A stretch of 64,000 nucleotides of DNA from Aliirhizobium smilacinae. GTDB lineage: Bacteria > Pseudomonadota > Alphaproteobacteria > Rhizobiales > Rhizobiaceae. Location of the stretch: NCBI RefSeq assembly GCF_006335145.1, contig NZ_VDMN01000010.1:1-64000 (forward strand), written 5' to 3'. Positions 17,039 through 25,983 of this stretch are shown here, in pieces (the first letter of the stretch is position 1; each line of letters opens with the position of its first letter). The notes under the pieces were generated by a model. It was not told where the DNA came from, made no database searches, and saw only the letters and a program-made list of their open reading frames with translations. Made by a program: the position numbers and the translations under genes.

Positions 17039-18025
17039 TCATATGGACGGCAGAAGAGTGCCGATGTTCAGTGTGTTCGCCCGGCGCAGCACGCGGGCGG
17101 CAAAGGCGATGTCGAAAACGTTGAGACCAAAACTGGAGAAGTAGAGCGATGCGTCTGCGTCCGGTTGCCAGCCGTCGAGCAGCAGGGCGGGCAGATCCGC
17201 TGCTACACGCTCGGGTGAAAACTGTCCGGCGCGATACATCTGGAACAGGCTTTTGGCGCTCTTATTCGCAAAATCGCCCCAGAGATCGACGGTGATGAAA
17301 TCGGTTGCCGCGATCGTTTCGAACATGACTTCGTGAAAGCCGATCTGCATGATCAGCCGGCCGGGCCTCACTGCGGATTTATCCAGAAACGGCTGTGGTG
17401 CCGACGTGCAGCAGATGACGACATCCGCATCGGTCAGCGCTTCATGCCAATCGGCATGAGGAAGGATCTGGGTGGCTGTGTCTTGCCCGGCTTCCGCAAT
17501 CATCGGATCGAGATGGGATCGTGTCCGGTTCCAGAGTTGGATGGTTTCCACATTCGGAAACAGGGCAAGCAGCATGTCGAGATGGGTTTGCGCATGCGCG
17601 CCGGCGCCAAGCAGGGCAACGGATTTCATGCCCGTCGGCTTCAGGGCCTTGATCGCCGCTGAGGAGACGGCTGCGGTGCGCATGTGGGTCAGAAGTGCGC
17701 TTTCGACGCTGCCGACCGGTGCGCCGTCCGACAGGCGGTTGATGACGGTCGTGCTGCTGATGCTCGGAAGGTCGCCGATCGGTTCTCCCCGATGCACCGT
17801 CCATTTCAATCCGGCGGCATCATAAGCGCCGCCGACAAAAGCTGGCAGACCATAGGCCTTGTTGCGGGGATCGGCTCCGAGTGGCATGACGCTTTCGGCG
17901 ACCATGCCGGCTTCGCCGCTGCGCAAAAGGCGGATTGTGGCGTGGATATCCTCGACCGCGGCCGCCCAGTGCAGCGCACCCGCTTCGATCGCATCCTTGC
18001 GGGAGAGATGACGGATGGTGTTCAC
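17039..18025 (-). CDS. Ornithine cyclodeaminase / mu-crystallin family protein
   Basis: This 328-residue protein has the family NAD(P)-binding motif LLGAGAHAQTHLD in the middle and a Lys-containing substrate segment AGLKWTVHRG. Family members deaminate and cyclise ornithine, reduce cyclic imines, or act as dehydrogenases for alanine, opine-like or diamino acids (EutC and SbnB belong here). It starts with GTG at 18025, overlapping the stop of the M20 gene (18022), so the two are coupled. In this block it could reduce or deaminate an imino or amino acid made by the FAD oxidoreductase or by peptide cleavage. The true reaction is unknown. Confidence 0.82.
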   Translation of the reverse strand: MNTIRHLSRKDAIEAGALHWAAAVEDIHATIRLLRSGEAGMVAESVMPLGADPRNKAYGLPAFVGGAYDAAGLKWTVHRGEPIGDLPSISSTTVINRLSDGAPVGSVESALLTHMRTAAVSSAAIKALKPTGMKSVALLGAGAHAQTHLDMLLALFPNVETIQLWNRTRSHLDPMIAEAGQDTATQILPHADWHEALTDADVVICCTSAPQPFLDKSAVRPGRLIMQIGFHEVMFETIAATDFITVDLWGDFANKSAKSLFQMYRAGQFSPERVAADLPALLLDGWQPDADASLYFSSFGLNVFDIAFAARVLRRANTLNIGTLLPSI

Positions 18026-19371
18026 GCGGCCTCCGTTTCGTCTGCGACGTATTCGAGCCAGAGGGAGATCGACTGGATGAAACGCCGAAAACCCTCGAGC
18101 GTCATGAACTCATCAATGCCATGCGCATGGCCGCCGCGACCGGCGCCGGCGAGCAGGAAGGATCCTGCATGGCGCGCAAATGCATAAGCAGGGGCTGCGC
18201 CGATTGCCCAGGGCCAGATCTGGGGCGGGGCATTGGCTGTTGTCTCGTAGCTTTTCAGGAGGGCCGAGACGCCGGGCGCATCGGCGCCAAAACGAAATCC
18301 GGGATAGCTGTCGGCAACGTTGAGGATGGCCCCCGGCGTCTTTTCGAGTGCCGTCCGGTACTGGCTCAAAAAATCCGCCGGGTTGAGCGAGGGCGGTGTG
18401 CGCAGTTCGAAAGCGGCACGTGCGCCATGCGGGATCACGCCATCGGTACCGAGAGGCATGGTTTCGAGGCTTGATATGTTGAAGGATGCAGTCGATAGGA
18501 CGTGTTCGAGCAGTGTCTGTGCATCGCCTTCGAGAGAGAAGCATTCCGTCTTGCGGAAGCGCAGTTCGGCTGCAGGATCGAAAGCTTTTGCGAGATCCGT
18601 GATGATCCCGGCGGCTTCCGCATCAATCGCGGTCCTTGCCAGTTCGCCGGTTGGCGGCTTGCCGATCAGGGATAGGGCTTCGACCAGCCGGCTTGCGGGA
18701 TTAGCGATCCACGGGGCGTTGCTGGAATGGATGGCGGCTTTCGGGCCACCCCATGCGCAACCATCGACCCGGACCTCTCCCTTGGCGATGCCGGAAAAGC
18801 CGAGATAGACGCGCGGCGCGCCGCCGCCATATTCGCAGAAAGAGGGAAAGATCGCAGACGCGCTTTTGCGCACAGGGCAATCGGGGTCAGCGAGATAATC
18901 GCGCATCGCGCCGCTGCCGCTTTCCTCTTCGCCATCAACGAGGATTTCGACATTGACGCGGAGTTTTCCAGCATCCGCCAGAGCCTTGACGGCTAAAAGC
19001 ATGCCGGCGAGCGGCCCCTTGTTGTTCTCAGCCCCGCGGGCAACGAAGCTTGCCCCGATGCCTTCCAGATCGACGATGCCGCCCTTGAACGGATCGACAG
19101 ACCAGCCTTCCGGCGAGGCGGGCATGACATCATACATGTTGTAGAGGATGACGGTCTTTTGCGCGCCGACATCAAGGCGGGCGTGGATGACCGGCGGCCG
19201 GCCCTTCGAGGATACCGCCGAGACGATGGTGGCGCCGAGTTCGGTCTTCAGCCAGGTGACGACGGCATCTGCCTGTCGGTCGATCTGCCGTTCATTGCCC
19301 TTGACCGACCGGATTTCGCACCACTGCCGGGTGAGGTCGAGAGCCGCGTCGAAGGTGGCGTCTGTGGTCAC
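18022..19371 (-). CDS. M20-family metallohydrolase with altered metal-ligand motifs
   Basis: The 449-residue protein has M20 dipeptidase/deacylase architecture. The catalytic glutamates are present in LVDGEEESGSG and the last His-containing motif in GGHAHGIDEF. However, the first metal-ligand motif, usually GHxDxVP, reads YNMYDVMPA, so the His position holds Met. The bridging-Asp motif, usually SDDKG, reads ENNKG, with Asn at the Asp position. It may use a different metal arrangement or belong to a divergent subfamily. It starts at GTG 19371, overlapping the permease stop. Its place in a peptide-transporter operon suggests cleavage of an imported peptide or N-acyl compound. Confidence 0.82.
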   Translation of the reverse strand: MTTDATFDAALDLTRQWCEIRSVKGNERQIDRQADAVVTWLKTELGATIVSAVSSKGRPPVIHARLDVGAQKTVILYNMYDVMPASPEGWSVDPFKGGIVDLEGIGASFVARGAENNKGPLAGMLLAVKALADAGKLRVNVEILVDGEEESGSGAMRDYLADPDCPVRKSASAIFPSFCEYGGGAPRVYLGFSGIAKGEVRVDGCAWGGPKAAIHSSNAPWIANPASRLVEALSLIGKPPTGELARTAIDAEAAGIITDLAKAFDPAAELRFRKTECFSLEGDAQTLLEHVLSTASFNISSLETMPLGTDGVIPHGARAAFELRTPPSLNPADFLSQYRTALEKTPGAILNVADSYPGFRFGADAPGVSALLKSYETTANAPPQIWPWAIGAAPAYAFARHAGSFLLAGAGRGGHAHGIDEFMTLEGFRRFIQSISLWLEYVADETEAA

Positions 19372-20288
19372 AGCCTGATCCTCGGGTTGAGCCAGACATA
19401 GGCGAGATCGACGAGAAAATTGACGATGACGAAGACGGCTGCGGCAAACAGAACGACGGCCTGAACGACGGGGAAATCGCGGTTCTGGATCGCCTCGACG
19501 GCCAGCCGTCCGATGCCGGGCCAGGCGAAGATGATTTCCGTCACCAGTGCGCCGCCGAGCAGCGAGGCGAAATACATGCCCTGCACGGTGATGACCGGGA
19601 TCAGCGCGTTGCGCAGCGCGTGATGGACGATGATACGCCAGGAAGAAATGCCCTTGGCGCGGGCGGTGCGGATATAGTTTTCGCCGAGAACCTCGATGAG
19701 GCTTGCCCTGACCAGTCGTGTGATGGCGCTGAGATAATAGGCGCCGAGCGCAATCGACGGCATGATAAGATGCCAGGCCGAGCCGATGCCGCTCGATGGC
19801 AGCCAGCGCATTTTCAGCGAGAAGAAGATAATCAGCAGCAGTGCCAGCCAGAAGACCGGGATGGCCTGGCCGAGCAGCGAGATGACCCGGATGGCGAAAT
19901 CGATGGCGCTGTTCTTGCGCACGGCGGCGATCGTGCCGAGCAGGAAGCCGAGCAGCGAACTCCAGACGAGTGCGGTCATCGCCAGAAGTGCGGTTGCCGG
20001 CAGGCGTTCGATCAGAAGATCAAGCGCCGGGCGCTGGAAGCGCAGCGACATGCCGAGTTCGCCGGTCACGGCACTTGCCAGAAAGCGCCCATATTGAACC
20101 CAGATCGGATCGTTGAAGCCCATGGCCTGACGAAAGGCTTCGAGTTCCTCGCGGGATGCATCCGGCGACATCATCAGGGCTGCCGGGTCGCCGGTCAGGA
20201 AGAGGGCGAAAAACACGATGGCGGAGACGCCGAACATGACGACGAGGCCCTGAAGCGCGCGGCCGGTGATAAAGCTCAAGGTCTTCAT
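19368..20288 (-). CDS. Dipeptide-type ABC transporter permease (DppB-like), transporter 2
   Basis: This membrane protein of about 306 residues starts MKTLSFITGRALQGL. Family features are FLTGDPAALMM after the first membrane segment, the EAA loop ARAKGISSWRIIVHHALRNALIPV and the terminal LNPRIRL. ATG 20288 is chosen; in-frame ATG 20300 and 20315 overlap the preceding permease. It pairs with the DppC-like protein encoded just upstream and with the binding protein at 22626. The only unassigned ATPase nearby is the double ATPase at 13569. Confidence 0.9.
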   Translation of the reverse strand: MKTLSFITGRALQGLVVMFGVSAIVFFALFLTGDPAALMMSPDASREELEAFRQAMGFNDPIWVQYGRFLASAVTGELGMSLRFQRPALDLLIERLPATALLAMTALVWSSLLGFLLGTIAAVRKNSAIDFAIRVISLLGQAIPVFWLALLLIIFFSLKMRWLPSSGIGSAWHLIMPSIALGAYYLSAITRLVRASLIEVLGENYIRTARAKGISSWRIIVHHALRNALIPVITVQGMYFASLLGGALVTEIIFAWPGIGRLAVEAIQNRDFPVVQAVVLFAAAVFVIVNFLVDLAYVWLNPRIRL

Positions 20289-20292
20289 GTTT

Positions 20293-21132
20293 TTAAGCAT
20301 TCCTGCTGTCGGCACGTCTTACGAGCCAGTCACCGATCAAATTGCAGCCGATCACCAGCGCGCCGATGACAAGGCCCGGATAGAGCACCAGCCAGTTGGC
20401 AAGCAGGATGAAGGAGCGGCCTTCGCCGATCAGGTTGCCAAGGGTGGGTGTCGGCGGTTGTACGCCAAGGCCCAGGAAACCGACCGAGGCTTCGAGAATG
20501 ATGAGGCGCGGCAGATCTAGCGTCATCAGCACCGTGATCGGCCCGGTAATGTTAGGCAGGACATGGCGGAAGATGATGACCATGTTGGACAGGCCGATCG
20601 AGCGCGACGCATCGATATATTCAAGCTCGCGGATTTCGAGCGTCTTGGCACGGGCAACGCGTGCAAAGACCGCCCAGCCGGTGACGCCGAGCACAATGAC
20701 GAGATTGCCCATGCTCGGGCCGATGACGGCAACGATGAGCAGGATCAGGAGAATGAAGGGGATGGCGAGCTGCACATCGACAGCCCGCATGATGATGATG
20801 TCGAACCAGCCGCGGTAATAGCCGGCGATCATGCCGAGCGTCGTGCCGAGCACGACGGAGATGACCGAAGCCGCAAGCACGATGGACAGCGAGATCGCCG
20901 TTCCAAGCCCGAGACGGGCGAGAAGATCTCGCCCGAGCTGGTCTGTTCCCAGAGGATGAAGCTCTCCGCCGATGACGGAGAGCGGCGGCTTGAATGTCGC
21001 GGTCAGGGTTCCGCGCACCGGGTCGATCGGCCAGAGGAGAGGCACGAGGACGCAAAGCGCCAGAACCGCGATCAGAAGGAACGTGGCAAATATCGCATCG
21101 GCGTTGTCCCTGACATTCCAGAACCGTGTCAT
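20293..21132 (-). CDS. Dipeptide-type ABC transporter permease (DppC-like), transporter 2
   Basis: This is a 279-residue permease. After the first membrane segment it has the DppC signature HPLGTDQLGRDLLARL. The EAA loop reads DASRSIGLSNMVIIFRHVLPNI, and the C-terminal part carries GFLGLGVQPPTPTLGNLI. It lies 6 bp after the binding-protein gene, so unlike the other transporters in the window there is no room for a separating hairpin. It forms the translocation channel with the protein encoded at 19368-20288. Confidence 0.92.
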   Translation of the reverse strand: MTRFWNVRDNADAIFATFLLIAVLALCVLVPLLWPIDPVRGTLTATFKPPLSVIGGELHPLGTDQLGRDLLARLGLGTAISLSIVLAASVISVVLGTTLGMIAGYYRGWFDIIIMRAVDVQLAIPFILLILLIVAVIGPSMGNLVIVLGVTGWAVFARVARAKTLEIRELEYIDASRSIGLSNMVIIFRHVLPNITGPITVLMTLDLPRLIILEASVGFLGLGVQPPTPTLGNLIGEGRSFILLANWLVLYPGLVIGALVIGCNLIGDWLVRRADSRNA

Positions 21133-21138
21133 GCGCGA

Positions 21139-22626
21139 TTACTGCTTCTTGATGTCGAAGATCGGGATACGGGCGTCCGGACGTCCTTCGAAGGTGACCG
21201 ACTTAGCCTTACCGTAAAGGGCATCTTCCTGATAGAGCGGGATGACCGGGACCTGCTCGGCGGCGAGATCCTGGATTTGGGCGAGAACCGCTTCGCGCTT
21301 TGCCGGGTCGACGATCGAGCGGCTTTCGTCGAGCAGTTTGTCCATTTCGGGAATGGAGGCCGTCGAATAGGGCTCGCCGGTCTTGAAGATGGCGTAGACG
21401 GCAGCATCCGCATCAAGCGTCTGGGTAGAGCCCCAGCCGAGCATGAAGATCGGGCCCTTGCGCGGCACCTGCTGGGTATAGACGGACCAATCAAGCACTT
21501 CCTGATCGATCTTGACGCCAATATCGCCGAACTGCTGGGCAATCGCCTGGGCGACTTCGCTATCCTTCATGTAGCGATGGGTGGACTGCATCTTGATCGA
21601 GAAGCCGTCCGGAAGGCCGGCTTCGGCGAGCAGCGCCTTTGCCTTGGCCGGGTCGTAAGCCGTGACGGCTAAATCCTTGTAGCCGAAGTCGGCGGCGCCG
21701 ACCTGCGTTCCGCGCGGCGATGCCATGCCCTGCAGGATGTTGGTGACGATCGACTGACGATCGATCGCCATGTTGAGCGCCTGACGGACTTTTACGTTAT
21801 CCAGCGGCTTTTCGCTCATCACCAGACCGAGATAGATGGTGAGACCGCCGTTCTTGACCTGGACGAGATCCGTATCCGGGCTGTCCTTGACCATTGGAGC
21901 GATATCGACGGGGACGTTCTCGATCAGATCGACTTCGCCGGTCAGAAGTGCGGTGATACGCGCCGTGCCATCCGGGATAGCGCGCCATGTCACCTTGTCG
22001 ATCGATGGTGCGCCGCGCCAGTAATCCTTGTTGGCTTCGAGGATGACGTGCTGGTCGGGAACGAATTCGACGAATTTGTAGGGGCCGGTGCCGACCGGCT
22101 TGCGGGCGAAGACGTCGTTGCCGACTTCCTTCACGTATTTCGGCGGCACGATATAGGCCGGGTAACGGCTCATGCGAGTTGGCAAGAGGGGGTCAGCGCC
22201 CTTGGTCTTGATACGCACGGTCAGCGGATCGACGACCTCGACGCTTTCCACGGTGCGGATATAGGAGACCGTCGGGGACTTGGCGGCGGGATCGATAACG
22301 CGGTCGATAGTGAACTTGACCGCTTCAGCATCCATCGCTTCGCCATTGTGGAATTTCACGCCGTCGCGCAGCTTGAATTCCCATGTTGTGTCGTCAATCG
22401 CTGTCCAGGACGTTGCGAGACCCGGAACCAGCTTCATCTCCTTGTCGCGCATGACAAGCGTATCGAAGATGTTGTCAACGATCGTCGCGCTTTCCTTGAG
22501 GAAGCCGGGATCCATCGCAGTGGTCGAAGCGCCGCGACCGACGACAATGTCGGCAGCCGAAGCGATGGCCGTTGAGAGCGGCAGCAGCATGGATGCAGCG
22601 AGCGCAATGGCAACAAGTCTTTTCAT
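21139..22626 (-). CDS. Peptide-type ABC transporter substrate-binding protein (SBP_bac_5), transporter 2
   Basis: From ATG 22626 the protein has 495 residues and begins MKRLVAIALAASMLLP with an Ala-rich cleavage region ending ASAAD, a normal Sec signal peptide with no twin arginine. Family landmarks are TAMDPGFLKES, ATSWTAIDDTTWEFKLRDGVKFHNG, RQALNMAIDR and ALLAEAGLPDGF. The longer in-frame start at 22689 would put 21 non-signal residues in front and is unlikely. It is the promoter-proximal gene of a minus-strand operon (binding protein, DppC, DppB, M20, cyclodeaminase family, sulfurtransferase), divergent from the gntR gene and controlled through the palindrome between them. Confidence 0.9.
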   Translation of the reverse strand: MKRLVAIALAASMLLPLSTAIASAADIVVGRGASTTAMDPGFLKESATIVDNIFDTLVMRDKEMKLVPGLATSWTAIDDTTWEFKLRDGVKFHNGEAMDAEAVKFTIDRVIDPAAKSPTVSYIRTVESVEVVDPLTVRIKTKGADPLLPTRMSRYPAYIVPPKYVKEVGNDVFARKPVGTGPYKFVEFVPDQHVILEANKDYWRGAPSIDKVTWRAIPDGTARITALLTGEVDLIENVPVDIAPMVKDSPDTDLVQVKNGGLTIYLGLVMSEKPLDNVKVRQALNMAIDRQSIVTNILQGMASPRGTQVGAADFGYKDLAVTAYDPAKAKALLAEAGLPDGFSIKMQSTHRYMKDSEVAQAIAQQFGDIGVKIDQEVLDWSVYTQQVPRKGPIFMLGWGSTQTLDADAAVYAIFKTGEPYSTASIPEMDKLLDESRSIVDPAKREAVLAQIQDLAAEQVPVIPLYQEDALYGKAKSVTFEGRPDARIPIFDIKKQ

Positions 22627-22702
22627 GGTGGCCTTCACTTCCTCTGGAGTTGGTATCTGATACCCTGTCGATCTTGTCCGACAGGGCAATTATTGTTTTC
22701 TA

Positions 22703-22733
22703 AGATATATGATATATTCTCGATGGGCAAGAT
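22703..22733. promoter_or_regulatory. Palindromic operator in front of gntR (site B)
   Basis: AGATATAT-G-ATATATTC (22703-22719) is a near-perfect palindrome and is followed by TCGATGGGCAAGAT. The palindrome core plus trailing sequence repeats what is seen at 13455-13491 (GATATATNATATATYC, then TCGATG, then GGCAAGAT). It lies between the binding-protein gene (start 22626) and the GntR gene (preferred start 22792). It is probably an autoregulatory site. Confidence 0.65.
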
Positions 22734-22791
22734 ATGGGCATTTTCGATTCGGCGTCAAAAAACGGGCAATTTTTCCAAGGGTGAGGTCCAA

Positions 22792-23484
22792 GTGAGTACA
22801 GCTTTGTTCAATGCGGCTCCCCGAAAGAGCTTGGTGACGCATGTGGAAGACGAGATTCGCGCAGCTCTCATCGAAGGGCGGCTGGAGCCGGGCACCCGGC
22901 TTGTCACCAAGGAGTTGGCGGATTCGCTTGGCATGAGCATCACGCCCGTGCGCGAGGCGTTGGTGCGCTTTGCCGCATCAGGCGTTCTGACGGCCGAGCC
23001 TGCGCAATCCTTCAGGGTGCCGACGATGACGGTGGCGCAATATTCGGAAATCTCCGAAATCCGCAAATCGGTGGAAGGGCTTGCGGCCTTTAATGCGGCG
23101 TCGCAGATCACGACTGAGGAGATCGCTTCGATGAAGATCCTGCTCAAGCGATATCTTGCGGCAAAGGCTGACAAGGACCAGCACTTGGCTTTGACGCTGA
23201 ACAAGGAATTCCGCTTCGTCCTCTATTCCGCCGCCCGTATGCCGACGCTTCTCGGCGTCATCGAACTGCTGTGGCTGAAGGCCGGCCCGGGGTTCAACTA
23301 TCTTTATCCGGAGACCCAGTCGGGGAATGGGGATCATCATAATTACGAGGATCTGCTGATTGCGCTGCATGAGCGTAGAGCCGTCGCGGCTCGCGAAGCC
23401 ATCGAGCATGCGATCGAGGATGGAGCGCGTATCGTCATAGAGGCGCTGCAACGGCGCGAGGCGCAGCCGGTTCCGGTCAAGTAG
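22792..23484 (+). CDS. GntR-family transcriptional regulator, FCD (FadR/VanR-like) subgroup
   Basis: From GTG 22792, preceded by a GGTGAGG ribosome site, the regulator has 230 residues. A longer frame from TTG 22693 would run through the palindromic operator and is rejected. The winged helix-turn-helix (about 15-75) contains LADSLGMSITPVREAL, a classic GntR recognition helix. The FCD effector domain follows, with HNYEDLLIALHERR and a final all-helical region. It probably responds to a small carboxylate or amino acid and controls the split transporter and enzymes from 12.4 to 25.8 kb through the two matching palindromes. Confidence 0.88.
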   Translation: MSTALFNAAPRKSLVTHVEDEIRAALIEGRLEPGTRLVTKELADSLGMSITPVREALVRFAASGVLTAEPAQSFRVPTMTVAQYSEISEIRKSVEGLAAFNAASQITTEEIASMKILLKRYLAAKADKDQHLALTLNKEFRFVLYSAARMPTLLGVIELLWLKAGPGFNYLYPETQSGNGDHHNYEDLLIALHERRAVAAREAIEHAIEDGARIVIEALQRREAQPVPVK

Positions 23485-23504
23485 GTAGAAGGCGGACGTC
23501 ACCC

Positions 23505-25784
23505 ATGGGTAAGACATTCACAGCAGCCCATTGGGGCGTCTACGAAGTGAAAACCGATGAGTCGGAGCTGAGACTTGAAGGTTTCGCTCAGGATCCCGAT
23601 CCGTCTCCGATCGGGCTGCATATGACAGCCAAGGACCTGACGGATGTGAGGGTCCGCAGGCCATCGATCCGTAAGAGCTGGCTCGAAAAAGGACCAGGCG
23701 CCGATCCGCATTTGCGCGGGCGCGAACCGTTTGTCGAAGTCGACTGGGATACCGCTCTTGATCTTCTTGCGGCCGAACTGGACCGGGTGCGGCGCGACCA
23801 CGGCAATGAATCCATCTTCGGCGGCTCCTATGGTTGGGCGAGTGCTGGACGTTTCCATCATGCCCAGAGCCAGGTTCACCGCTTTCTCAACCTGATCGGC
23901 GGTTATGTTTCGTCGGTCGACAATTACAGTCTGGCTGCCGGGCGGGTGATCCTGCCGCACGCGATCGGCTCGACCGAATTCCTGCTGGATCGGCATACAT
24001 CCTTCGATGTGATGGCCAAGCATACCGAGCTTTTCGTTACCTTCGGCGGTGTGCCGGTCAAGAATGCCCAGATGTCAGCCGGTGGGGCAGGGCGGCACCG
24101 CGTGGTGGCGGGCATGCTCGATATGGAGAAGAAGGGCACGCGCTTCATCAATATCGGTCCGGTTTCCGACAATATGCCGGTCGACAGCGAATGGATCGCA
24201 AACAGTCCGAATACCGATGTCGCGATGATGTTGGCGCTTGCCTATGTTCTTCACACCGAAGATCTGGCGCATCTGGATTTTCTCAGCAGCCATTGCGTCG
24301 GATATGACCGTTTCGCTGCCTACCTGACGGGCAACACGGACGGGACAGCCAAGACACCGGAATGGGCCGCTGCAATCTGTGGCGTCGATGCCGATCGCAT
24401 CGCTTCGCTTGCCCGCGAGATGGCATGTCATCGAACGATGCTCAATATTTCCTGGTCGCTGCAGCGTGCCGTCCATGGTGAGCAGCCCTTCTGGATGCTG
24501 GTGACGCTGGCCGCGATGCTGGGGCAGATCGGCTTGCCGGGCGGTGGTTTCGGGGTCGGATACGGCGCGTTAAATTCCGTCGGTCACGACAATGTCCGCT
24601 TCAAGTCGGGTGCATTTCCGCAAGGGGACAATCCCGTCAAGGCGTTCATTCCGGTGGCGCGGATCACTGACATGTTGCTTAATCCGGGCGCGACATTCGC
24701 CTACAACGGCAAGCAACATACCTACACGGATATCCGTCTGGTTTACTGGGCAGGCGGCAACCCGTTCCATCATCATCAGGATCTCAACCGGTTGCTGAAG
24801 GCCTGGCAAAAGCCGGAGACGATCATCGTCAACGAACCTTACTGGACGCCGACGGCCAAGCTTGCGGATATCGTCCTGCCGGTGACCACTCCATTGGAGC
24901 GCAACGATATCGCCTCTTCCGGCGGTGAGGATTTGATCGTTGCCATGCGCAAGGTGTCTGAGCCGTTTGCCGAGGCGCGCAACGACTTCGATATCTTCTG
25001 TGGGCTGGCGCTGCGTATGGGCATCAACTTTTCCGAAAATCTCGACGAGGAAGGCTGGCTGCGGCGGCTGTATGGTGCAACCTCTGCAAACGCCCTCGAA
25101 AAGAAGGTCGAGATGCCGAGTTTCGACCAGTTCTGGCAGGACGGTATTTTCGATCTCAAGCCTGACGCCTGGCCCGTCGTGATGCTGCAAGAGTTCAGGG
25201 ATGCGCCGGATGAACACCCGGTTCCAACGCCGTCCGGCAGGATCGAGATATTCTCCGAGACGGTCGACGGCTTTGGCCTCCCAGACTGCCCCGGCCATCC
25301 CACGTGGTTCGAGCCGCCGGAATGGCTGGGTAATCGGGAGAGCGACGATCAGTTCCATCTGATTTCCGACCAGCCGGTGCGACGCCTGCATAGCCAGCTG
25401 GATGCCAGCCCTTACAGCAAGGCCGGGAAAGTGAAGGGCCGTGAGCCGGTTCTTATGAATCCCACGGACGCGGAGCGTTGCGGCCTGAGTGCCGGAGATT
25501 TCGTCGAAATTCATAACCAGCGCGGCCGGCTCATTTCTGCTGTCTTAATTTCCGATGCGATCATGCCGGGCGTCGTCAGGCTTTCGACTGGTGCGTGGTT
25601 CGACATGGATTACGAACGCAATCTGGAACGTCACGGCAATCCCAATGCCTTGACGCTGGATGTGCCGTCGTCATCCCTGTCGCAGGGCTGCAGCGCCCAA
25701 ACATGTCTTGTCAGTGTTAGAAAGATTGAAGATGAGTACGCTGGCGCCGTTGAGGCTTTCAATCACCCTAGAATCGATCGCTAA
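23505..25784 (+). CDS. Molybdopterin oxidoreductase of the BisC/TorA (DMSO reductase) family
   Basis: This 759-residue enzyme has the complete BisC/TorZ-type architecture without an N-terminal iron-sulfur motif and without a signal peptide, so it should be cytoplasmic. The Mo-ligand region is GSYGWASAGRFHHAQ with Ser113 as the expected ligand. Other landmarks are WAGGNPFHHHQDLNRL, NEPYWTPTAKLADIVLP and a C-terminal cofactor domain with VRLSTGAWFD. Relatives reduce biotin sulfoxide, methionine sulfoxide or N-oxides. It starts 20 bp after gntR and is likely co-transcribed. With the desulfhydrase and sulfurtransferase of this block, an S-oxide or N-oxide substrate is plausible but not proven. 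Confidence 0.9.
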   Translation: MGKTFTAAHWGVYEVKTDESELRLEGFAQDPDPSPIGLHMTAKDLTDVRVRRPSIRKSWLEKGPGADPHLRGREPFVEVDWDTALDLLAAELDRVRRDHGNESIFGGSYGWASAGRFHHAQSQVHRFLNLIGGYVSSVDNYSLAAGRVILPHAIGSTEFLLDRHTSFDVMAKHTELFVTFGGVPVKNAQMSAGGAGRHRVVAGMLDMEKKGTRFINIGPVSDNMPVDSEWIANSPNTDVAMMLALAYVLHTEDLAHLDFLSSHCVGYDRFAAYLTGNTDGTAKTPEWAAAICGVDADRIASLAREMACHRTMLNISWSLQRAVHGEQPFWMLVTLAAMLGQIGLPGGGFGVGYGALNSVGHDNVRFKSGAFPQGDNPVKAFIPVARITDMLLNPGATFAYNGKQHTYTDIRLVYWAGGNPFHHHQDLNRLLKAWQKPETIIVNEPYWTPTAKLADIVLPVTTPLERNDIASSGGEDLIVAMRKVSEPFAEARNDFDIFCGLALRMGINFSENLDEEGWLRRLYGATSANALEKKVEMPSFDQFWQDGIFDLKPDAWPVVMLQEFRDAPDEHPVPTPSGRIEIFSETVDGFGLPDCPGHPTWFEPPEWLGNRESDDQFHLISDQPVRRLHSQLDASPYSKAGKVKGREPVLMNPTDAERCGLSAGDFVEIHNQRGRLISAVLISDAIMPGVVRLSTGAWFDMDYERNLERHGNPNALTLDVPSSSLSQGCSAQTCLVSVRKIEDEYAGAVEAFNHPRIDR

Positions 25785-25951
25785 TGACCTTCAAGGCCGG
25801 GCGATAGCTTCGGTACCACAGACGGGATAGGCGTTTCTGGGCATTCGAAGACGTGAGTGTTGATAGGCACTGGTTGCCCGACTGCGAAAATGGCGGCCGT
25901 CCGTCGTGGATGGCACGCGTCGAGCAATGATAAACCAGCGCTCAAAATGGT

Positions 25952-25968
25952 ATGCAACTGGTTTGCAT
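25952..25968. promoter_or_regulatory. Palindrome ATGCAACTGGTTTGCAT
   Basis: ATGCAA and TTGCAT are perfect inverted arms around CTGGT. The site sits 16 bp beyond the stop of the GntR/UTRA gene, in the 199-bp convergent gap 25785-25983. That gap otherwise shows no gene and no clear terminator. The CTGGT core also occurs twice (26900 and 26911) in the divergent promoter of the same regulator. The function is uncertain. Confidence 0.3.
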
Positions 25969-25983
25969 GGTGAGATGGCCACG

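Noticed and set aside
22693..22791. N-terminal extension of the GntR regulator starting at TTG 22693
   Set aside because: The extension is encoded by the palindromic operator region, has no family similarity and lacks a ribosome site. GTG 22792 has one.
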